A stretch of 64,000 nucleotides of DNA, taken from assembly GCA_029224465.1 (NCBI GenBank), contig JAQXUQ010000016.1, positions 1 to 64,000 on the forward strand, written 5' to 3'. Positions 38,773 to 47,742 of the stretch are shown here, one piece after another. The stretch's first letter is position 1, and every line of letters starts with the position of its first letter. The notes beneath the pieces were generated by a model. That model saw only the letters and a list, made by a program, of their open reading frames with translations. It did not search any database and was not told where the DNA came from. Made by a program: the position numbers and the translations under genes. Source of the stretch: Bacillota bacterium. Its GTDB lineage: Bacteria > Bacillota > Clostridia > Lachnospirales > Lachnospiraceae.

Positions 38773-39540
38773 ATGACGAAAGGATATATCAATTCCATCG
38801 AAACCTTTGGCGCGGTTGACGGGCCGGGTGTACGCTTCGTTGTCTTTATGCAGGGCTGTGCGATGCGCTGCAAGTACTGCCATAACCCGGAGACCTGGAA
38901 GGTCGCCGGGCCGGCAGCGTCGCAGGGCGGACAAGGGCTGTCCGGGAATGAAGTTACCGTGCGGACACCGGAGGATGTATTTATGCAGGCCTGCCGGTAC
39001 CGCAGTTACTGGAAAAACGGCGGCGGCATCACGGTTTCCGGCGGCGAGGCGCTGCTGCAGATTGAATTTGTGACAGAGCTTTTTACACTCTGCCATGAGA
39101 AAGGCATTCACACAGCGCTTGATACATCCGGCAATCCGTTTACAAGAAGCGAGCCGTTCTTTTCAAAGTTTCGGAAGCTGATGGCTGTAACCGACCTGTT
39201 TATTCTGGATATCAAGCAGATCAACGGGGAAAAACATAAACAGCTGACCGGATGGGACAACAAGAATATCCTCGATATGGCCAGGTACTTGTCTGATAAC
39301 GGCAAGGATATGTGGATCCGGCATGTACTGGTGCCGGGCATCACGACGGATGAAGAAGATCTTAAAGAACTCCGGAAATTTCTGGACACGCTGCAGACAG
39401 TGCGCCGCGTGGAAGTGCTGCCGTACCATACGATGGGAATTACCAAGTACGAAAAGCTCGGTATTCCGTATCCGCTTCTTTCGGTGGCGCCGCCGACGGA
39501 GGAAGAGATTCAAAAGGCGGAACATATTTTGAAAGGGTAA
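38773..39540 (+). CDS. pflA: Pyruvate formate-lyase-activating enzyme (radical SAM)
   Basis: FMQGCAMRCKYCHNPETW (CxxxCxxC); immediately downstream of pflB. Confidence 0.96.
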   Translation: MTKGYINSIETFGAVDGPGVRFVVFMQGCAMRCKYCHNPETWKVAGPAASQGGQGLSGNEVTVRTPEDVFMQACRYRSYWKNGGGITVSGGEALLQIEFVTELFTLCHEKGIHTALDTSGNPFTRSEPFFSKFRKLMAVTDLFILDIKQINGEKHKQLTGWDNKNILDMARYLSDNGKDMWIRHVLVPGITTDEEDLKELRKFLDTLQTVRRVEVLPYHTMGITKYEKLGIPYPLLSVAPPTEEEIQKAEHILKG

Positions 39541-39600
39541 GCCAGGTACGGTTTTGTTTTTCCGGATTTTACCCGCGGCTGAATAAAAGATGATAAAGAA

Positions 39601-39649
39601 AAGGTGCAGAGGACATGGCATGGAAAATACCGTGTCTCCTGCACCTTTT
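39601..39649. terminator. Bidirectional terminator
   Basis: AAAAGGTGCAG...CTGCACCTTTT between convergent genes. Confidence 0.85.
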
Positions 39650-39664
39650 GCGTACAAGAAATGT

Positions 39665-40933
39665 TTAGTGCCAGACAAACCAGATGAAGAGATAGCCTGC
39701 CGTGACAGCGACCAGCGTGAAAGGAACGCCGATTCTTACGAATTCTTTCATCGAAACATCATGACCGTCTTTGAACAGAATTCCGATTGCCGTGATATTG
39801 GCGGACGCGCCGACCGGCGTCAGATTGCCGCCCAGCGTTGCCCCGGAAAGGAGACCGAAGTAAAGGAGATAGGGATCCATATTCATAGCGGCGGCAACGC
39901 CCTGAATAACAGGCAGCATCGTCGCGACATACGGAATATTGTCGATGAACGCGGAGATCGCGACGGAACCCCAGACGATGATCGAATACAGAAGGAACAG
40001 ATTGTTTCCGCCAACGCCCGCGATCCAGTCCGCGACATCATCGATGACACCGACGTTCCGGATACCGGCGATGACGATGAAAAGCGAAGCCAGAAGAACA
40101 ATTGTCTGCAGATCTACCGACTTCAGAGCATGCGCGGAATCCTGAAAGCTCTGATAATGCACCGCGTTCCTGATGATGCAGATCAGCGCGATGATACAGC
40201 AGATCACACCGTTGGTGATATCCGGCTTTCCGGGGATAAAAGAAGCAATAATCAGCGTTACAACGACCGCGAGCAGCATGACCGTCGGAAAATAATCTTC
40301 GACGGTTGTGAAGACGTCCGCGGAAACGGGTTGCTTTTCCCTGCGGAAGACCAGCATCATGACGGGAATCGTTGCGAGCGCGCCCAGTTCAACGGCGAAG
40401 AAGATGCCGGGCCTGCCGTTCAACCAGAAGAAATTCGTGAAATCCATCTTTGCGTAGGCACCCAGCATGATCGAAGTTGTATCTCCGACCAGCGTTGCGG
40501 CGCCCTGCAGATTGGAAGAAACTGCGATGGACAGGATCATCGGCACGGGGTTGATTTTCAGCTTCTTGCAGACGGCCATGCCGACCGGCGCGACCATGAG
40601 AACAGTTGCCACATTATCGATGAAAGCGGAAATAATCCCGGCGAAAAGGGACATGAAGATTGTAACCCACATGACGTTCGGGGCTTTGTCCAGAAGATAG
40701 TCGGCGATTTTGTTCGGCATTTTCGACTCGATGAAGAAGTCGACGACGACCATGGTGCCGGAAATCATCATGAGTACGTTCCAGTCGATGGCGGAGGGAA
40801 TGCCGGCAAGCGGAGATATACCTGCGGCGGCAAAGATGACCGCGGTGATCGCCGCGACGTAAGTGCGCCACTTCGGACGGATAATCATGATAGTGTACAT
40901 CGCTACAAAGAGGATAATTGCTGCAAGTTTCAA
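39665..40933 (-). CDS. SLC13/ArsB/NhaD-superfamily permease
   Basis: Multi-TM; FIDNVATVLMVAPVG and FIDNIPYVATMLPVI, GATLGGNLTPVGASANI duplicated-half motifs. Confidence 0.88.
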   Translation of the reverse strand: MKLAAIILFVAMYTIMIIRPKWRTYVAAITAVIFAAAGISPLAGIPSAIDWNVLMMISGTMVVVDFFIESKMPNKIADYLLDKAPNVMWVTIFMSLFAGIISAFIDNVATVLMVAPVGMAVCKKLKINPVPMILSIAVSSNLQGAATLVGDTTSIMLGAYAKMDFTNFFWLNGRPGIFFAVELGALATIPVMMLVFRREKQPVSADVFTTVEDYFPTVMLLAVVVTLIIASFIPGKPDITNGVICCIIALICIIRNAVHYQSFQDSAHALKSVDLQTIVLLASLFIVIAGIRNVGVIDDVADWIAGVGGNNLFLLYSIIVWGSVAISAFIDNIPYVATMLPVIQGVAAAMNMDPYLLYFGLLSGATLGGNLTPVGASANITAIGILFKDGHDVSMKEFVRIGVPFTLVAVTAGYLFIWFVWH

Positions 40934-41155
40934 ATCAAGGTCCTTTCCTGTGTATTATTCACTGCGGCGGGACTGGAAAATGCCCGCTGCGTAATGACAT
41001 AATTATATAAGGCAGCACAGGAAAAAACAAATTCAGCCGGTTCAAAATTTTGCGGATATTTTTGTTTTCCATTGCAGCATTTCTGCAGATATTACGTCTA
41101 TACAGGCAGAACGGATGACAAGCGGTCCCGTTCAAAGGGAAAGGCGCCTTGATTT

Positions 41156-41716
41156 ATGAATGATGAACAGATCGTAAATCTGTACTGGGCGCGGGATGAA
41201 GCCGCGATCAGGCAGACAAAAGACCAGTACGGAAGCTACCTTACAGTCATTGCCGCCAATGTTCTTTCAAACCGGCAGGACGAGGAGGAGTGCGTGAACG
41301 ACACGTATCTGCGTGCATGGAATTCCATGCCGTCGGACCGGCCGCGCAGCCTTGCGGCATATCTGGGCAGGATCACCAGAAATCTTGCCATCGATATGTA
41401 CAGAAAACGGCATACTGCAAAACGCGAAGGCAGCACTTACGAAGCTTCGCTCGAAGAGCTCGCGGAGTGTGTCGGGACGCAGGATCCTGCAGAAGCGCGG
41501 CTGGCCGCGGCTGCGCTTGGAGAAGCGATATCGGCTTATTTGCGCAGTCTCGATCAGCAGAAAAGGCAGATCTTCATCAGCCGGTATTTCTTTCTCGACA
41601 ATTGCGCGGATATCGCGGACAAGGCGGGAATCCCGGAAGGAAGCGTCCGCAGCATTCTCTCCAGAACGAGAAAAGGACTGAAAAATTATCTGGAAAAGGA
41701 GGGCTTCGTTATATGA
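41156..41716 (+). CDS. RNA polymerase sigma factor, ECF/sigma-70 family
   Basis: EECVNDTYLRAWNSMPSDRPRSLAAYLGRITRNLAIDMYRKR (sigma2); ADKAGIPEGSVRSILSRTRKGLKNYL (sigma4). Confidence 0.92.
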   Translation: MNDEQIVNLYWARDEAAIRQTKDQYGSYLTVIAANVLSNRQDEEECVNDTYLRAWNSMPSDRPRSLAAYLGRITRNLAIDMYRKRHTAKREGSTYEASLEELAECVGTQDPAEARLAAAALGEAISAYLRSLDQQKRQIFISRYFFLDNCADIADKAGIPEGSVRSILSRTRKGLKNYLEKEGFVI

Positions 41717-42624
41717 AACAGGAGGGCGCAAGGCGCCTTTTGGATGCCGTCGGTGAGATTGATGAAGACCTGATCGAAGAAACCGCACGCTTCCGGCAGA
41801 GGTCGTCCGCACGGCAGATGTCACCACAAAAGCCCGGCAAAACTGCAAACAGGCGAAGAACTGTGACCATACTGGTTACACTTTCGGCAGCAGCACTGAT
41901 TGCGCTAACCGTCTTCCGGTTCACCGGAGAGTTTTCAAGACCAGCCGGAGTTTCTTCAGGAACCGCGCCGGCAGCCGCGGAGGAGGCGCCGGCATTCTAC
42001 GGAGCAGACACTTCCGGCGATGCCGCGATGAAAAAGAGCGCGGACAACACGCAGAAACCGGCCGCAGCATCTGCCGGGGCGCCGGAGTCCGCGGCTGCAG
42101 TCCGGCAGTATGAAATCCGCGCAGCGGATGATCAGAACGGGATAAGTAAGGCGTATCTTGTAGCATCATCCTTCGAAGGAACGGTCTCTTCCGAAACAGA
42201 CGGCAGCATGCAGGAAAGAGCTGCAGCCGAGGCAGCCGCTCTGAATACGGTTACTTTTCACGTGAGCGGGCTTCTTCTTCCAAATGGCAACACAGGTTCC
42301 TATCAGGTGCGCGTCATGGCGGAAAGCGGGGAGACGGTACAGGCGGTAGAAAACGGTGCGGCAGCCGAGAAAGAGAAATCCTATGAATTTTCAGCGGGGG
42401 GACAGAAATATCAGGCGCTGATCAGCGCGTCGTCCCTTTCGGAAAAGGCGGAAAGATTTACGGTGAAAGCGGGTAGTGATGCACTCAAGGACATCGTGAT
42501 TTATGTGCAGGACATCCGTGAAACCGATGAAAACGGAGAGAGGGCAGACAGCAGCATAACGTATCAGGACATTTTGTCCGACAGCGGTTTCTGGGAGACG
42601 TTATCCATCACAAAAGCGGAATAA
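41713..42624 (+). CDS. Putative anti-sigma factor/membrane protein
   Basis: ATGA overlap with sigma gene; single TM (TVTILVTLSAAALIALTVFRF) after a short cytosolic N-terminus. Confidence 0.75.
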   Translation: MKQEGARRLLDAVGEIDEDLIEETARFRQRSSARQMSPQKPGKTANRRRTVTILVTLSAAALIALTVFRFTGEFSRPAGVSSGTAPAAAEEAPAFYGADTSGDAAMKKSADNTQKPAAASAGAPESAAAVRQYEIRAADDQNGISKAYLVASSFEGTVSSETDGSMQERAAAEAAALNTVTFHVSGLLLPNGNTGSYQVRVMAESGETVQAVENGAAAEKEKSYEFSAGGQKYQALISASSLSEKAERFTVKAGSDALKDIVIYVQDIRETDENGERADSSITYQDILSDSGFWETLSITKAE

Positions 42625-42651
42625 CAGCGACAGGAAAGGAGAAAACACAAG

Positions 42652-43425
42652 ATGAAGAAAAGAGTGATTGTAACAGCAATTCTGGCAGCAGTGGCGCTCG
42701 CAGCGGCAGGCTGCGCGGAGACGGCAGAGCAGGTGAAGGAATCCGGGGCTGCGATCACGGCGCAGGCGGCTTCTCCGGCAGACGCGCAGGTGTCCGGCAA
42801 TACCGTTACGGTGACCGCGAAAGGCTCGGTCAGGGAAACACCGGACATGGCGGCCATTTCGCTTGGCATCACCACGAACGAAAGTTCCGCGGAAAAAGCG
42901 CAGAAAAAGAATACCGAATCGGTCAACAAGGTCAAAGAGAAGCTGAAAGCTCTTGGCGTAGAGGAAAAGAGTCTTCAGACCAGCGGGTACGACATCTACC
43001 CGCAGTATGATTACAATTCGAATAAAATCACATCGTATCAGGTAACAACAACACTGACGGTTTCCGACCAGAAGATCGCGGATACCGGAAGGCTTATTAC
43101 TGAGGCGGTCGCTGCCGGCGCCAACAACATCAACAGCGTGACCTATACCTGCAGCACCTACGATGAGAAATATCAGGAAGCCCTGCAGGCGGCTGTCAGC
43201 GCCGCGAAGGAGAAGGCGCAGGTTCTTGCGGAAGCTGCCGGAAAGACGCTTGGAGAGCCGTCCGTTCTCGTTGAGGGTTATCAGGATACTTCCGCACAGT
43301 ATGATCCGACCGTCAGCGGGAAAACAATGGCCATGGCATCCGCGGAAGCCGAAGACAGCATGCAGATGGAGCCCGGCCAGATGAGTATCGACGCCAATGT
43401 AACCGTAACGTACAGCATGCAGTAA
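42652..43425 (+). CDS. SIMPL (DUF541) domain lipoprotein
   Basis: Lipobox AAGC; VTVTAKGSVRETPDMAAISLGI...; RRR-type C-terminal DANVTVTYSMQ. Confidence 0.88.
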   Translation: MKKRVIVTAILAAVALAAAGCAETAEQVKESGAAITAQAASPADAQVSGNTVTVTAKGSVRETPDMAAISLGITTNESSAEKAQKKNTESVNKVKEKLKALGVEEKSLQTSGYDIYPQYDYNSNKITSYQVTTTLTVSDQKIADTGRLITEAVAAGANNINSVTYTCSTYDEKYQEALQAAVSAAKEKAQVLAEAAGKTLGEPSVLVEGYQDTSAQYDPTVSGKTMAMASAEAEDSMQMEPGQMSIDANVTVTYSMQ

Positions 43426-43442
43426 ATTCGATACATGAACGC

Positions 43443-43508
43443 AATGCAATACGAGGGCAGCCTGCAAATTTGTCCTGAATATTCATGCAGTTCGGAAGGT
43501 ATTGCATT
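43443..43508. other. Structured intergenic element (nested inverted repeats)
   Basis: AATGCAATAC...GTATTGCATT enclosing CTGCA...TGCAG and TGAATATTCA. Confidence 0.45.
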
Positions 43509-43540
43509 AGAACGAAAAGTGCGTCCGTCGGACGCACCGC

Positions 43541-43587
43541 GCAAAAGGAAAGGGGAGGCTGCAGATGCAGTCTCCCCTTTCTTTTGC
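43541..43587. terminator. Bidirectional terminator
   Basis: GCAAAAGgAAAGGGGAGgCTGCA-ga-TGCAGtCTCCCCTTTcTTTTGC. Confidence 0.9.
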
Positions 43588-43590
43588 AGC

Positions 43591-45174
43591 TTATTGTCCG
43601 GAAGCTCCGTAGTTGGCAAGAACGCGGGCGGAAGGATCGTTGACATCGCAGCCCTTCCAGCTCTTGTTCGGCATCCAGAATGCCGGGATCATCTGACCCT
43701 GCCCCGGATAATATTTTTCGAAAATCTCGCGGTAGAGCAGCGATTCTTTTGTAAACGGCATCGCGTGCGGATACAGCTTGCGGCGCTTCTCATATTCCTC
43801 ATCTGTATACAGAGACTCCGCGTATTCGATCAGATCATTGCGCAGAGAGTGGCCGACTGCATCGGAAAAGGCGGCCTTCTCACGCATCAGAATATTTCTC
43901 GGAATCAGCTCGTCTGCCTCAAACGCATGCCGGAGAAGGTATTTACCGATGCCGTAGGTGTTCATCTTCTTTTCCGGATTAATGTGCATGACATAATCGA
44001 CAAAATCCAGATCGCCGAACGGTACGCGCGCCTCGAGCGAATTTACGGAAATGCAGCGGTCTGCCCGCAGCACATCGTATACATTGATTTCACGGATACG
44101 TTTTTCGGCTTCCTTCTGAAAAGCGTCGGGGGAAGGAGCAAAATCCGTATATTTATAACCGAAGAGCTCGTCGGAAATCTCGCCGGTCAGGATGACACGG
44201 ATGTTCGTGTTTTCATGAATCCACTTGCAGACAAGATACATGCCGATCGAAGCGCGGACCGTCGTGATATCAAAGGTGCCGAGAGCCGCTATGACAGGCT
44301 CGAGCGCGTTTATGACATCGTCTCTCGTGATGATGACTTCATGGTGGTTGGAACCGATATAGGCAGCGACTTCACGCGCGTATTTCAGATCGATGGCGTC
44401 AATGTCCATACCGATCGAGAAGGTTTCGAGCGGCTTCTTCATGAGCTTCGCGGCAGCCCCGCACACAAGCGAGGAATCCAGACCGCCGGAAAGCAGATAA
44501 CCGATCGGCGCGTCCGCGTCCAGACGCTTCTGAATGCCGCACAGAAGCTTGTCGTGAATGTTTTTGCAGATTTCCGGAAGATCGTCGTCCAGATACCGGT
44601 CAACCTTCGAAGGATCTTTGTAAGTATGGAACTCGCCGTCCGCGTAATAGCATCCGGGAGGGAACGGGAAAATCTTCGCGCAGGTACCGACCAGGTTCTT
44701 CGGCTCGGAGGCGAAGACGATGGTTCCTTCCGCGTCATATCCGTAATATAAAGGCCGAATGCCGATCGGGTCTCTCGCGGCAATATATTCTCCGGTGCTG
44801 CCGTCGTAGATGATCAGCGCGAACTCCGCATCCAGCACACGGAACATGGAAACACCAAGTTCCTCATAAAGAGGAAGCAGAATTTCACAGTCGGATTCGG
44901 AACGGAAAGTATAACCCTTGCCGCAGAGGTATTCACGGATCGGGCGGAAGCCGTAGATTTCACCGTTGCATACGCAGTAATTTCCATTATATTCGAAGGG
45001 CTGCATGCCCGCCTCGGTCAGGCCCATGATCGAGAGGCGGTTGAATCCCAGATACCCGTCCCCGGTCTTCATGATCCGGGACATATCCGGTCCTCTGGAA
45101 ATTGTCTTGGCGAGCATCGCCTGCATCGCTTCATATGATGCAGGCTTGCCGCAGTAGCCTAGAATGCTGCACAT
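43591..45174 (-). CDS. asnB: Asparagine synthase (glutamine-hydrolysing) family
   Basis: MCSILGYCG N-terminal Cys nucleophile; YLLSGGLDSSLVCG PP-loop. Confidence 0.95.
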   Translation of the reverse strand: MCSILGYCGKPASYEAMQAMLAKTISRGPDMSRIMKTGDGYLGFNRLSIMGLTEAGMQPFEYNGNYCVCNGEIYGFRPIREYLCGKGYTFRSESDCEILLPLYEELGVSMFRVLDAEFALIIYDGSTGEYIAARDPIGIRPLYYGYDAEGTIVFASEPKNLVGTCAKIFPFPPGCYYADGEFHTYKDPSKVDRYLDDDLPEICKNIHDKLLCGIQKRLDADAPIGYLLSGGLDSSLVCGAAAKLMKKPLETFSIGMDIDAIDLKYAREVAAYIGSNHHEVIITRDDVINALEPVIAALGTFDITTVRASIGMYLVCKWIHENTNIRVILTGEISDELFGYKYTDFAPSPDAFQKEAEKRIREINVYDVLRADRCISVNSLEARVPFGDLDFVDYVMHINPEKKMNTYGIGKYLLRHAFEADELIPRNILMREKAAFSDAVGHSLRNDLIEYAESLYTDEEYEKRRKLYPHAMPFTKESLLYREIFEKYYPGQGQMIPAFWMPNKSWKGCDVNDPSARVLANYGASGQ

Positions 45175-45240
45175 GGAATCCTCCTCCTCATCCGGCCGGC
45201 GCTCCGGCGGACAATGTACGTTGTACTTTCTTTAATAAAT

Positions 45241-45339
45241 GTACATACAAACGCGGCAGAGAGCCGCATCCACCAACGGAGGGCACATAAATGCTGCCCG
45301 CAGGGTGGAAAGCGACGTCTCTGCCGCGTTTGTATGTAC
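45241..45339. other. Structured inverted-repeat element in the asnB/glnA divergent intergenic region
   Basis: Perfect 22-bp arms GTACATACAAACGCGGCAGAGA / TCTCTGCCGCGTTTGTATGTAC; internal CCACC/GGTGG and GGGCA/TGCCC. Confidence 0.85.
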
Positions 45340-45412
45340 TTGCTTTATGGAAGGCATTATGACGCTCTCCCGGCGACTTGTCAAGCCTATTGCATTATTG
45401 TATACAAAAGTC

Positions 45413-45441
45413 TTGACAGGCAGGAAGCCATGTGATAAAAC
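45413..45441 (+). promoter_or_regulatory. Candidate glnA promoter
   Basis: TTGACA-N17-TAAAAC (alternative GATAAA); transcript would start just before the attenuator. Confidence 0.45.
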
Positions 45442-45450
45442 CAGTTGCAT

Positions 45451-45515
45451 GAAGCAAAGGCGCTTCGGGAGACAGCCCGCACGGGCGGTCTCCCGAGGCG
45501 CTTTTTCGTTTTTTT
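45451..45515 (+). terminator. Leader terminator with overlapping alternative hairpin, directly before the glnA RBS
   Basis: Terminator 45456-45505 then T-runs to 45515; alternative GAAGC-AAAGGC-GCTTC hairpin 45451-45466; SD AGGAGG 45518. Confidence 0.8.
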
Positions 45516-45528
45516 GCAGGAGGAGCTT

Positions 45529-47634
45529 ATGGAAAATATCAATTCTGTACCGGAAATGTACGGAAGTCTTGTTTTCAATGACAAGGTCATGAAGGAACGG
45601 CTTCCCAAGGACATTTATAAGGCAGTTCACGCATGTGCTACGAATGGCACGCACCTGCAGCTGGACGTCGCCAATACGGTTGCCGCAGTAATGAAGAACT
45701 GGGCACTCGAGCATGGCGCCACACACTTTACGCACTGGTTCCAGCCGATGACAGGTCTTACCGCCGAGAAGCATGACAGCTTCATCAATCCGCAGGCAGA
45801 CGGTTCCGTGATCATGGATTTCTCTGGCAAGGAACTGGTAAAAGGCGAACCGGACGCTTCCTCGTTCCCCAGCGGCGGCCTTCGCGCGACCTTTGAAGCA
45901 AGAGGTTATACCGCGTGGGATCCTTCTTCTCCGGCATTCATTAAAGACGGCACCCTGTATATCCCGACCGCTTTCGCTTCTTACGGCGGCGAAGCGCTCG
46001 ACAAGAAGACTCCGCTTCTGCGTTCGATGGAAGCCCTCTCGAAGGAAGCCGTGAAGGTTCTGCACCTTCTCGGCAATACGGAAGTCACGCATGTTGATAC
46101 AACCGTCGGCTCCGAGCAGGAATATTTCCTGATTGACAAGGAGATGTATCTCAAGCGAAAAGATCTTCTCATGACCGGCCGCACACTCATCGGCGCTCCC
46201 GCTCCGAAGGGACAGGAGATGGAGGATCATTACTTCGGCGTCCTCAAGCCGAAGGTTTCCGAGTTCATGCACGATCTGGATCAGGAGCTCTGGAAGCTGG
46301 GTGTTCCCGCCAAAACAAAACACAACGAAGTCGCTCCCTCCCAGCACGAGCTGGCTCCGGTTTTCGAAACCGCGAACATCGCCGTTGATCACAACCAGCT
46401 GACCATGGAGATGATGAAGAAGGTCGCCGACAAACACGGTTATGCCTGCCTTCTGCATGAGAAGCCGTTCGAAGGCGTCAACGGCTCCGGAAAGCACAAC
46501 AACTGGTCGATCATTACCAATACCGGTGTGAACCTCCTGGATCCCGGCAAAACACCGGACCAGAACATCCAGTTTCTGGTCTTCCTGATGGCGACGATCG
46601 CCGCTGTAGACGAATACGCGGATCTGCTTCGTGTATCGGTCGCTACGGCCGGCAATGACCACCGTCTTGGCGCGAACGAGGCACCGCCGGCTGTCATCTC
46701 GATCTTTGTCGGCGATGAGCTCGCGAAGGTATTGAAGTCGATTGACGAAGGCACAGCTTTTGTATCCGAAGGAAAGACTTCGATGGGTCTTGCGGAAGTT
46801 CTGCCGCATATCACAAAAGATACGACAGACCGCAACAGAACATCGCCGTTTGCTTTCACAGGCAATAAATTCGAGTTCCGTATGCCGGGATCCTCGCTTT
46901 CCGTGGCTGACCCCAACATGGTACTGAACACGGCGGTTGCAGAGTATCTTTCGCGAATTTATGACGCGCTCAAGGATGTGCCGGAAGAGAGCCGCGACGC
47001 GGAAGTCAAGAAGCTTTTAAAGAAGCTGCTCGACGAGCACAAGAAGATTCTGTTCAACGGCAACGGTTATACGGACGAATGGATTGACGAAGCGCAGAAG
47101 CGGGGACTCTACAATCTCAAATCTCTTCCGGATGCAATGCCGCACCTGATCGGCGACAAGAGCGTCGATCTGTTCACAAAACACGGCGTATTCACGAAAG
47201 AAGAGCTGCGTTCGCGCTATGAGATCTTCCTTGAAAACTATGTGAAGACGATTCATATCGAATCTCTCACGATGCAGGAAATGGTCCGCAAGGACTTCAC
47301 ATCCGGCCTCGTATCCTATATGAAGGATGTCACAAACGAAGCGCTGAAGAAGAAGCAGCTGATGCCGGAGCTCAAGGTCAGCTACGAGACGGATATCATC
47401 GGAACGCTCGACGAGGCGGAAGGTGAAATCGATCAGGCGCTCGAAAAGCTGTCGGAGGATACACACAAGGCGGAAGCGGAAACCGATGCCTTGAAGACAG
47501 CAAGATATTATCACGACACAATCCTTACGGATATGGATACGCTCCGCGCGTCTGTAGATGCCGCGGAAGCGATTATCCCCGAGCAGTATCTGCCGTATCC
47601 GACGTACGGAGAACTGCTGTTTTCCCTCAGATGA
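45529..47634 (+). CDS. glnA: Glutamine synthetase type III
   Basis: KHNEVAPSQHELAPVFE; EKPFEGVNGSGKHNNWS; about 701 aa GSIII size. Confidence 0.95.
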   Translation: MENINSVPEMYGSLVFNDKVMKERLPKDIYKAVHACATNGTHLQLDVANTVAAVMKNWALEHGATHFTHWFQPMTGLTAEKHDSFINPQADGSVIMDFSGKELVKGEPDASSFPSGGLRATFEARGYTAWDPSSPAFIKDGTLYIPTAFASYGGEALDKKTPLLRSMEALSKEAVKVLHLLGNTEVTHVDTTVGSEQEYFLIDKEMYLKRKDLLMTGRTLIGAPAPKGQEMEDHYFGVLKPKVSEFMHDLDQELWKLGVPAKTKHNEVAPSQHELAPVFETANIAVDHNQLTMEMMKKVADKHGYACLLHEKPFEGVNGSGKHNNWSIITNTGVNLLDPGKTPDQNIQFLVFLMATIAAVDEYADLLRVSVATAGNDHRLGANEAPPAVISIFVGDELAKVLKSIDEGTAFVSEGKTSMGLAEVLPHITKDTTDRNRTSPFAFTGNKFEFRMPGSSLSVADPNMVLNTAVAEYLSRIYDALKDVPEESRDAEVKKLLKKLLDEHKKILFNGNGYTDEWIDEAQKRGLYNLKSLPDAMPHLIGDKSVDLFTKHGVFTKEELRSRYEIFLENYVKTIHIESLTMQEMVRKDFTSGLVSYMKDVTNEALKKKQLMPELKVSYETDIIGTLDEAEGEIDQALEKLSEDTHKAEAETDALKTARYYHDTILTDMDTLRASVDAAEAIIPEQYLPYPTYGELLFSLR

Positions 47635-47690
47635 CGGCCTGGCCGCAACCCTCGCGGCTTTGACGTAGTTCCTTAACTGTATACACCGAT

Positions 47691-47718
47691 GGCCCCGGGC
47701 ACTCACCTGTCCGGGGCC
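47691..47718 (+). promoter_or_regulatory. GC-rich hairpin in the glnA-gltB intergenic region
   Basis: GGCCCCGG...CCGGGGCC, no U-tract follows. Confidence 0.5.
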
Positions 47719-47742
47719 GGCTGGTATTCAATGGAGAATAGA

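Noticed and set aside
39590-41002. 470-aa plus-strand ORF opposite the SLC13-like permease
   Set aside because: Asp/Arg/His-rich, no recognisable motifs; antisense to a convincing multi-TM permease. Typical mirror ORF of a GC-rich gene.
41290-41712. Upstream extension of the anti-sigma ORF
   Set aside because: Out-of-frame overlap with the sigma gene; real start is the ATGA-coupled 41713.
45301-45330. T-box-like string AGGGTGGAAAGCGACGTCTCT in the asnB/glnA element
   Set aside because: Resembles AGGGTGGnACCGCG but lacks ACC after UGGN, and there is no room for a Stem I specifier domain upstream (asnB coding region).
45445-45528. N-terminal extension of the glnA ORF (MHEAKALRETARTGGLPRRFFVFLQEEL)
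   Set aside because: It is the in-frame translation of the attenuator hairpin; AGGAGG directly precedes ATG 45529. A leader peptide was considered but no SD supports it.
45232-46809. 525-aa minus-strand ORF opposite glnA, running through the inverted-repeat element
   Set aside because: Antisense frame; also translates structured non-coding DNA.
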